49,876 nt of DNA from NCBI RefSeq assembly GCF_004799405.1, contig NZ_SSMW01000018.1, positions 1 to 49,876 on the forward strand. Reading direction: 5' to 3'. Positions 43,986-49,876 of this stretch are shown one piece after another. This DNA is from Bradyrhizobium sp. Lineage in GTDB: Bacteria; Pseudomonadota; Alphaproteobacteria; Rhizobiales; Xanthobacteraceae. Numbering within the stretch: position 1 is the first letter of the stretch; every line of letters starts with the position of its first letter. The notes under the pieces were generated by a model that worked only from the letters and a program-made list of their open reading frames with translations, did not search any database and was not told the DNA's origin. Position numbers and translations under genes: made by a program.

Positions 43986-45014
43986 ATGGTTGAGGTAAAG
44001 AAGCGCGCATTGGTCACGGGAGGCGCAGGCCAGGACGGATGGTATCTCATCGAATTGCTGCTGGCCCGCGGCTATGACGTGTTCGCCCAGTCCAGGAGCC
44101 CGATCGACCCGCGGATTCATGACGGTCGTGTCAGCTGGCATACCGGCGATCTCACGTCCGAATTGTTTCTCGGCGAGCTTCTCGCAACCTCGGCTGCCGA
44201 TGAGATTTACAATCTGGCTTCCGTATCGCGGCCGGCGCAGTCCTGGGACATTCCGATCGAGACCGCACGGTTGAATGGCCTGGTGCCGCATCGGATCTGT
44301 GAATACATCCGGCGTGAACGTCCGAAATGCCGCCTGTTTCAGGCCTCGTCCTCGGAGATTTTCGGCGATACCGTCAGTCAATTTCAGACCGAGAGTACAC
44401 CGATCAACCCGAAATCGCCGTACGGCGTCGCGAAAGCCTACGCGCATCAGATCATCGGGGCTTACCGCGAGCAGTTTGGCTTGCATTTATCCTGCGCGAT
44501 TCTGTTCAACCATGAAAGCCCTCGCCGTCATCTCGGCTTCGTGTCGCAAAAGATTGCGCATGCCGCCGCCGCCGCTTCAATCGGGCTGACTGAAACGCGA
44601 GAGTTGGACGAACGCGGCAGGCCGATCCTTTTCGACGGTAAACTTCACCTTGGCGACATCAACGTCCGCCGCGATTTTGGTTTTGCCGGTGATTTTGTCG
44701 AAGTGATGCAACTCATTGTCCAAAACGATATCCCGGCTGACTACGTGGTAGGAACCGGTCTGGCTCATTCGATAGCGGAATTCTGTGAAGCGGCCTTCAA
44801 TGTCGGAGGGCTTGACTGGAAACAGTATGTAGTCGTCGATGAATCTTTGGTCCGCAAAGTAGACAGCCATTTCACGCGCGCCGATTCGTCGAAGCTTCGG
44901 TCTCAACTCGGATGGCGACCGAAAGTCGATTTTCCGGCGCTGGTTACAATGATGGTCGAAGAACGAATTCGACTTTTGAAGCTCTCGCAATCCAGGCAAC
45001 CGGCCGGTAAATAG
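43986..45014 (+). CDS. GDP-mannose 4,6-dehydratase-like SDR
   Basis: A 342-residue extended SDR: RALVTGGAGQDGWYLIELLL at the start, IYNLASVSRPAQSWDIPIET, LFQASSSEIFGDTVSQFQTE, catalytic SPYGVAKAYAHQIIGAYREQ (Tyr-x3-Lys), and [20 protein letters not shown]. It shares the Gmd layout, but AQSHVxxSFE is replaced by ASVSRPAQSW and the RR(S)SxF loop is absent. So the substrate may differ from GDP-mannose (another NDP-hexose or a reductase of the RMD type). The ATG at 43986 has AAGG eight bases upstream; a TTG 36 bases earlier is unlikely. It follows the membrane GT2 gene by 85 bases and precedes the truncated GT4 gene. Confidence 0.85.
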   Translation: MVEVKKRALVTGGAGQDGWYLIELLLARGYDVFAQSRSPIDPRIHDGRVSWHTGDLTSELFLGELLATSAADEIYNLASVSRPAQSWDIPIETARLNGLVPHRICEYIRRERPKCRLFQASSSEIFGDTVSQFQTESTPINPKSPYGVAKAYAHQIIGAYREQFGLHLSCAILFNHESPRRHLGFVSQKIAHAAAAASIGLTETRELDERGRPILFDGKLHLGDINVRRDFGFAGDFVEVMQLIVQNDIPADYVVGTGLAHSIAEFCEAAFNVGGLDWKQYVVVDESLVRKVDSHFTRADSSKLRSQLGWRPKVDFPALVTMMVEERIRLLKLSQSRQPAGK

Positions 45015-45072
45015 ACCATCCAGATTGACAACGACAGATCAAGGATCGCCAGATCCTGCGGCAAAGCCCTTT

Positions 45073-45930
45073 ATGCACATAGGCTTCGACATCTCGCAAA
45101 CCGGATCCCAAAAGGCCGGCTGCGGCTATTATGCAGATGCCTTGATCAAGGCGATGATGACCGTTGCCCCGCAAAACCGGTATTCCCTGTTCCCAAGCTT
45201 CGGCGATTTTTTCTTCGATGCCCAAATGCCCATTTTGACTCCCTATCGCGGCGCGCAAGTACATTACGGCCCGCGGCATCTCACCCGGGAATCCGCCCGC
45301 AACTTCTGGAACGATGCCGAACTGGAAAAAGCCATCGGTCAGCTGGACATTGTCCACTGCAATAATTTCTGGGCCCCGATCCAGATTTCATCGAGCCGTG
45401 TTATCTATACGATCTACGACCTCGGATTCGCTGCCAACGCGGATTGGACGACGGAGGCAAACCGCGTCGGCTGTTTCGATGGCGCGTTTCGCTCGTCGGT
45501 CGGCGCCGATTGGGCCATCGCCATTTCGGAGAATTCCCGGCGGCACTATCTGAATGTATTTCCGCATTTTCCGGGAGATCGCGTGCGCGTCGTTTATCCG
45601 TGTTCCCGCTTCACCGACCTGACGCGGCAAGGCTCGCCGCCGGCGGGCATGAAAGACCATCGGAGCGATGAATTCTGGTTGAGCGTCGGAACGATCGAGC
45701 CGAGAAAGAACCAGCGTTTGCTGGCGAAAGCCTATGCCCGGTATCTCGATGCCGGCGGCAGGCCGATGCCGCTGGTGTTCGCCGGGGGCAGAGGGTGGAT
45801 GATGGAAGATTTCCAGGATTACCTCGCCGAGCTTGGAATCTTGAATCACGTTGAATTACCGGGCTACGTCACCGATGACGAAATGATCTGGTTGTATCGC
45901 AACTGCCGCTTTTTCAACGATCAGCGATAA
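45073..45930 (+). pseudogene. Family 4 glycosyltransferase, C-terminally truncated
   Basis: The frame reads MHIGFDISQTGSQKAGCGYY, DIVHCNNFWAPIQISSSRVI, WAIAISENSRRHYLNVFPHF, WLSVGTIEPRKNQRLLAKAY and GYVTDDEMIWLYRNCRFF, typical of GT4 enzymes, then ends with NDQR at 45930. In intact relatives LYRNCRFF continues into FPSLYEGFGLPVLEAMxxG, which binds the nucleotide sugar. That motif and about 70-90 residues are missing, so the product of about 285 residues should be inactive. The next gene starts only seven bases later, marking the breakpoint. A TTG start 48 bases upstream is possible. Confidence 0.75.
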
Positions 45931-45937
45931 CAGTTGG

Positions 45938-47113
45938 GTGACGTCGTTGCAGCAGGGTGACATCCAGAGATCGCTCCCCTTGCGTATTCTTCATGCCTAC
46001 AAGGTCTACTGGCCAGATGCCGATGGGGGCATTCCCTCAGTCATGTTCTGCCTCGCGCAAAACACGGATCAGGCCTTTCATTCCATCCTTTCAGCGCGCC
46101 TTTGCGGGCTAGGCCACAAATACGCAATGAATGGCGTGCCTGTTGAAGCCGTGACTTCCCTCGGCACCGTGCATTCGATGCCGATGGCGCCCGGATATTT
46201 TTCGGCGTTCTTTCGGTCGGCACGGATCGCCGGCATAGTGGTACATCACGCGCCCTTTCCGCTCACCGATGCCGCCATCTTGTTGGGTCTGCCATCCGAC
46301 GTCGCTGTCATCGTATATTGGCACGCTGACATCATCGGTCGCTCGCTGTTCAAACGCCTGGTCAGTCCGATCCTGCGTCGCGCGCTGGCACGGGCCGATA
46401 AAATCATCGTTTCCGGGACGGCCATGTTCGAAAGTTCGGATTTGCTAAAGCCATTCGCCGCAAAATGCGAGGTGCTTCCTTACGGGGTGGATCTCGATTA
46501 CTGGCGAACGCTGGACACCGACGACGTCGCAGCAGTCGAACGAATAAAACAGCAATATCCCAGACACATTGTGGCTGTGGGGCGCCTGGTCGGCTACAAG
46601 GGCTTCGATGTGCTAATCCGCGCGATGCGCGATGTCGATGCGCACGCGACAATTGTCGGCGAAGGACCTCTGCATGGCGAACTGAGCCGGTTGGCAACGG
46701 AGCTGGGAGTCTCCACTCGTGTTCATTTTGCCGGCCGCCTGGAGCGCCGCGACATCAAGAGACTGTTCCATTCCGCGCGGATATTTGCCTTCCCGTCCGT
46801 CAATGACGCCGAAGCATTCGGAATTGCCCAGGTCGAAGCAATGTCGACGGGGTTGCCGGTCGTCAATGCGAAATTGCGCACGACCGTTCCCTGGGTCGCA
46901 CGGCACGATCAGGAAGCCTTGACGGTCCAACCGAACGACGCCGGTGCCTTTGCGCAAGCGTTGAATTCCCTGCTGGATCAGCCGGCATTGGCGCAAAGGC
47001 TCGGCGCCTCGGCATACGCCCGGGCAACCAACGAATTCGATCAGGATATTTTCCGCGCCCGAATGACGGCGGTGTATCACAACGCCATGCGAGCCAGAGA
47101 GGCTGTCAGGTGA
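45938..47113 (+). CDS. Family 4 glycosyltransferase
   Basis: A 391-residue GT-B glycosyltransferase: LRILHAYKVYWPDADGGIPS near the start, GIVVHHAPFPLTDAAILLGL, VIVYWHADIIGRSLFKRLVS, HIVAVGRLVGYKGFDVLIRA for the donor domain, VHFAGRLERRDIKRLFHSAR, and FAFPSVNDAEAFGIAQVEAM with the conserved Glu pair. It is similar in order to WbdB/WcaL-type mannosyl- or rhamnosyltransferases. The GTG at 45938 is the only in-frame start before the conserved region; no good ribosome site is seen, perhaps because its own upstream sequence was altered by the truncation of the preceding gene. It is the last plus-strand gene of the locus and ends 31 bases before a convergent methyltransferase gene. Confidence 0.9.
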   Translation: MTSLQQGDIQRSLPLRILHAYKVYWPDADGGIPSVMFCLAQNTDQAFHSILSARLCGLGHKYAMNGVPVEAVTSLGTVHSMPMAPGYFSAFFRSARIAGIVVHHAPFPLTDAAILLGLPSDVAVIVYWHADIIGRSLFKRLVSPILRRALARADKIIVSGTAMFESSDLLKPFAAKCEVLPYGVDLDYWRTLDTDDVAAVERIKQQYPRHIVAVGRLVGYKGFDVLIRAMRDVDAHATIVGEGPLHGELSRLATELGVSTRVHFAGRLERRDIKRLFHSARIFAFPSVNDAEAFGIAQVEAMSTGLPVVNAKLRTTVPWVARHDQEALTVQPNDAGAFAQALNSLLDQPALAQRLGASAYARATNEFDQDIFRARMTAVYHNAMRAREAVR

Positions 47114-47144
47114 CCTGCCGCGGGGGTTTCGCTGGCATCGCTTA

Positions 47145-47942
47145 TCACGTGTCCTGCGAGGACGCCGAGAATTCAAACTTGCGACCCTGCGTGAGATAGA
47201 GATCGTCGACGTTCAGTTTCCCGCTCGGAGTAGCCCAACCTTTTCTTATGAACACAATTGCCGGAAATATCCGGATGCTCTCGATAGCCTGCCGTAATTC
47301 GCGCATGATCAGCTGACTCATGGGCCGGCGCTGATGCACGAAACGTGAAGTTGTTTGAAACTCTCCCGGCCAATGCGCCCAGCCCCAATCCTCAATCACA
47401 TAATAGCCGCCCGGCCTCAGTCGTGGAAAGCATATCTCGAATGACGCCCGTGTCTCAAAATAGAGATGGGAAGCGTCGTCGACGATTAGATCAATCGCTT
47501 CAGTGCCGAATTCGCGGGAAAAAATCTCGTTCAATTTCGCTTCGTCATTCTGCGATGTATTGTAGTAGATCGATATCGAGCGACCGATCGGGTTTTCCGA
47601 AAGGATTTTGTCCAGCGCCGGTACCGGATCACAAATATCGACACCAACAAGCTTTAGCGGCCTGAAAATGGATGCAAAGAGCAACGCCGATCCGCCCTGA
47701 AAGACGCCCAACTCGACTATGTTGTCTACCTTCTCGCGCTCCAGAATCTGGGCGTATTTTTCAAGAAAATCCGGCGCCTTCAGTGCAACCACGGCCTTCT
47801 CATCGGTCCTGAGATCACGTCTTCCCAGCGCATTCTTGTACGAGATTCCGTCAAGCCGGAAATCCTCCGTGTTTCGCCATTCTATGCTGCGAACCCGATC
47901 TATCGGCGACATTCGAACTCCGGATGTGGACGCTGGGCTCAT
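47145..47942 (-). CDS. SAM-dependent methyltransferase, sugar O-methyltransferase type
   Basis: A 265-residue class I methyltransferase. Seen: the SAM-binding IVELGVFQGGSALLFASIF (75-93), LVGVDICDPVPALD (98-111), DLIVDDASHLYFETRASFEI (151-170) with Asp 155-156, and FPRLRPGGYYVIEDWGWAHW (172-191). VDDASH and YYVIEDWGWAHWPG are the pattern of MycE/CmcI-like O-methyltransferases that act on sugars and use a metal bound by acidic residues. It may methylate a sugar of the surface glycan, for example a terminal cap; this is inference from the motif and the location. ATG 47942; ATG 47912 (MSPIDRVRSI) is also possible. Confidence 0.85.
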   Translation of the reverse strand: MSPASTSGVRMSPIDRVRSIEWRNTEDFRLDGISYKNALGRRDLRTDEKAVVALKAPDFLEKYAQILEREKVDNIVELGVFQGGSALLFASIFRPLKLVGVDICDPVPALDKILSENPIGRSISIYYNTSQNDEAKLNEIFSREFGTEAIDLIVDDASHLYFETRASFEICFPRLRPGGYYVIEDWGWAHWPGEFQTTSRFVHQRRPMSQLIMRELRQAIESIRIFPAIVFIRKGWATPSGKLNVDDLYLTQGRKFEFSASSQDT

Positions 47943-47976
47943 CGAACCAGGGCAGGCCCCTTAACGTTAGGCAAGC

Positions 47977-48165
47977 CTAGAATATTTCGTCGGGACTGTC
48001 AGTTCCGGCACAAGGTCGCTCCATGTCGGGATAAGGCTTTTCGACGCCGGCCGGAGCGTTGTCGACGGTAGGCTTGACCGAAGCGATGACGGAGTTGCCG
48101 GATTTATCAGTGGCGACCGTGGAAAGAAGGGCCGGTTCGGGTACAACCGCTCCACCAGCAAGGAT
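47977..48165 (-). pseudogene. Out-of-frame Ig-like tail after the GH-like gene
   Basis: Just after the stop of the 577-residue gene, another frame on the same strand reads ALLSTVATDKSGNSVIASVK, then PTVDNAPAG, and goes on to a stop at 47977. The combination ATDKSGNS, ASV and TVDN-x-P is the classic end of a bacterial Ig-like repeat (ATDxAGNxxTASVTVTVDNTxP). A single-base frameshift around 48140-48165 would join it to the upstream protein. No own start codon of quality was seen. The match is by pattern only. Confidence 0.4.
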
Positions 48166-49840
48166 TGTCGGCTATAAAGTTAAGTAGTGCGTCGTACTTC
48201 GGTGACGAAGCGATCAAGACGTTTTCGAGGGCGCCCCATGAACCGAATTTCGACCTTGCCCCGATATCTGCAAAAGCACTGAAGAAACCTCCGCCAGCTT
48301 GCTTCCATTTGTGGAGGTAAGTCGTATACGCAGCGCCCATGCGGGGGTCCTGGTTTGCTGCTTCGTATAGCGCCGTAGTGAGCGCATCATCCGAATCCAC
48401 GAGGGATTGCCCGCCCTCGTACGCTATCAGGTCAAGACCGTAGGAGTTGGCATTTGCTTTTTGAGCCGTTGTCCAATCGATCGCCTGCTGGATCATGCCT
48501 GTCGGGTATCCGCCGGGCCAGTCCGGATCCGCGCCGCCTTGATTGATCTCCTGAAACAGCCGTATCAGGCCGCCGTCCGGGTCACGGGTCCATGAGTCCG
48601 GAACAGTGTATCCGAAGTACGGGCCAATTGCGACGGCGCCAATTCCGTAATTTTTTCCGCAAGGCCCGCCGGACCATAGTGAACAATCCAACGCCACTTG
48701 CGTATTTGCGACATCGCGCGCTTCCGTGGCCAGCACACAAATCACCCGGTTTGCATCTGTTCTCCAGGCGTCTGTCCAACTCCGACAGATCTGAGCCGTA
48801 CGCATGCCGTAGTAGTTGCGGTTAGCCTGAAAGGGACTGGAGTAGCTGGGAAATGAAGCTTCGCCCTGGCTTGTTACGAAACTCGATTGCGAAAACCGGT
48901 CGTACCACGTCTCGTTGCTGTACTCGACGTACACCTTCTGATCAGGATCCAGATGGTCGTGAACGTAGGTTGCAAACCGGGTGATGTAATCATCGGTGGC
49001 CATCGCCGGCATGTTGAACCAGCCATCGGCGTGCACCTTGTTCAGAACAGACACCATGACTTCCAGCGGAGCACCGTTGGCGCTCCAAAACACGTTACTG
49101 GGAGTCGGCCGCCCGGTCCACGTCGACTGAGTGCTATTGTTGGTGCGCATCCAAGCCATAAAGCGCAGCAGGCGGAATGGCTGGACACGGTTGATGAAGA
49201 CAGGATTCAGAATCTCGCCGGAGTCGAGCAAAGCTTCGTTGGGCGCGTACACGACGCGGATGTTGCGGATGTAATCACCCGTGTGACCTGGGTCTGTCGA
49301 TTTAATCTGGAGAAAAACGCCCTCGCGGCTCGCTGTCAGGTTGATAACATCGCGGCCCGGGAAATGGGAAACCAGCGTGGCATAGTTATACGCGAGAGTT
49401 CCAGTACCTTCATACAAGACAACGTAATCCCCGGCGGGATAATACGGGCTTGGCAAGTCATGCAGCAACGGCGTTTGAATCGTCGTGAAAGTGACGGGAC
49501 CACCGACAGGTCCAAGCATGGAGGTTGGATAGCCGTCAGCGTCGAGCTGCAGAAGGTTTTCTTCGCCGGTATCGTAGATGGAGTCAGCAGAAGTAACCCA
49601 CGATCCAGTCTTCATGATATTGAGGAAAGGCTGCTCGGAGGCGTAGAAGGCGATACCGTTTAGCTCAATTCCAAGAGGAGATCCTGTGTTGGCATAGGTG
49701 GCGATCGGAGATGCCGAAACGTCAGCGTTGGCAGGTGTTGAATCCGCTCCGCCTCCCTCACCTTCCGCAACGCCGGCAAACGAGAGCGACGAAATGATCA
49801 GGATAATGGAGGTTACGTGCACGCTACGGCGAATATTCAT
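48107..49840 (-). CDS. Secreted protein resembling clan GH-A glycoside hydrolases
   Basis: A 577-residue exported protein. The first 26 residues are a signal peptide (MNIRRSV, then a hydrophobic IILIISSLSFAGVAEG), followed by a Ser/Ala/Gly-rich linker. Residues about 52-230 look like a carbohydrate-binding or beta-rich region (LGIELNGIAFYASEQPFLNI). From about 220 a TIM-barrel-like part follows: PFRLLRFMAWMRTNNS, KVYVEYSNETWYDRFSQSS with Asn 309-Glu 310 as the candidate acid/base pair, and GLDLIAYEGGQSLVDSDD with Glu 475 as the candidate nucleophile. Proteins with VEYSNETW are usually annotated as cellulose-binding. It would cut or bind an extracellular glycan. The reading may be shortened by a frameshift at the 3' end. 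It lies at the window edge, minus strand. Confidence 0.72.
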   Translation of the reverse strand: MNIRRSVHVTSIILIISSLSFAGVAEGEGGGADSTPANADVSASPIATYANTGSPLGIELNGIAFYASEQPFLNIMKTGSWVTSADSIYDTGEENLLQLDADGYPTSMLGPVGGPVTFTTIQTPLLHDLPSPYYPAGDYVVLYEGTGTLAYNYATLVSHFPGRDVINLTASREGVFLQIKSTDPGHTGDYIRNIRVVYAPNEALLDSGEILNPVFINRVQPFRLLRFMAWMRTNNSTQSTWTGRPTPSNVFWSANGAPLEVMVSVLNKVHADGWFNMPAMATDDYITRFATYVHDHLDPDQKVYVEYSNETWYDRFSQSSFVTSQGEASFPSYSSPFQANRNYYGMRTAQICRSWTDAWRTDANRVICVLATEARDVANTQVALDCSLWSGGPCGKNYGIGAVAIGPYFGYTVPDSWTRDPDGGLIRLFQEINQGGADPDWPGGYPTGMIQQAIDWTTAQKANANSYGLDLIAYEGGQSLVDSDDALTTALYEAANQDPRMGAAYTTYLHKWKQAGGGFFSAFADIGARSKFGSWGALENVLIASSPKYDALLNFIADNPCWWSGCTRTGPSFHGRH

Positions 49841-49876
49841 AACTCACTCATGGATGGATTCGATACTCTTCGATCC

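Overview
The window looks like a chromosomal segment of a high-GC alphaproteobacterium of the Bradyrhizobium/Rhodopseudomonas type. The reasons are the GC-rich coding bias, the GTG starts, an intergenic palindromic repeat that resembles elements common in Bradyrhizobium genomes (from memory, not searched), and a hydrophobic-acid (HAAT) ABC operon interleaved with CoA ligases. No rRNA, tRNA, CRISPR array, transposase or integrase was seen.

Layout. (1) 1-608: the 5' two thirds of a GDP-mannose 4,6-dehydratase gene (gmd), minus strand, cut by the window edge. (2) 912-9411, plus strand: a seven-gene operon livG / acyl-CoA ligase / livH / livM / livK / livF / PaaK-like CoA ligase. It has a complete uptake system plus two acid-activating enzymes, and two palindromic intergenic repeats. 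(3) 9504-26954, minus strand: a long, tightly packed glycan operon. In transcription order it encodes a GT4 glycosyltransferase, an unknown protein, a GT39-like membrane protein, GT4, GT2, a UDP-glucuronate decarboxylase-like SDR, a GT-C-like membrane protein, a CapK/PaaK-like adenylate-forming enzyme, a polysaccharide deacetylase, UDP-GlcNAc 2-epimerase (WecB), GT4, a small relic, a two-domain GT4 and a GT-C-like membrane protein. (4) 27210-39242, plus strand: rmlA, rmlD, an ABC polysaccharide exporter (Wzm/Wzt), a tandem GT2, a GT4 with a five-fold repeated N-terminal module, another GT4, rmlC and a large membrane protein. (5) 39510-42511, minus: a GT-C-like membrane protein and a GT2. (6) 42701-47113, plus: a membrane-anchored GT2, a second gmd-like SDR, a C-terminally truncated GT4 and an intact GT4. 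(7) 47145-49840, minus: a SAM methyltransferase and a secreted protein resembling clan GH-A glycosidases.

Together regions 3-6 look like an ABC-transporter-dependent surface polysaccharide (O-antigen or capsule) locus. It makes or modifies dTDP-rhamnose (RmlA, C, D), ManNAc (WecB), a 6-deoxymannose derivative (two Gmd-type enzymes) and possibly a pentose (UXS-like enzyme). At least ten predicted cytoplasmic glycosyltransferases assemble the glycan, Wzm/Wzt would export it, and five polytopic GT-C-like proteins may decorate it on the periplasmic side. RmlB and a priming glycosyltransferase were not seen.

The most notable signal is a series of gene scars inside the glycan locus. They are an N-terminal glycosyltransferase stub (35253), a CapK-like fragment (36574), a frameshifted second copy of the rmlC 3' end (39300-39530, about 90 percent identical to 37178-37342), a glycosyltransferase cut off before its donor-binding motif (45073-45930), a GT-like start running into a 40-codon ORF (13304-13463) and an out-of-frame Ig-like tail after the GH-like gene (47977-48165). 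They suggest repeated recombination and gene replacement. The second notable item is the roughly 72-residue repeat module in the 778-aa glycosyltransferase at 32932-35268.
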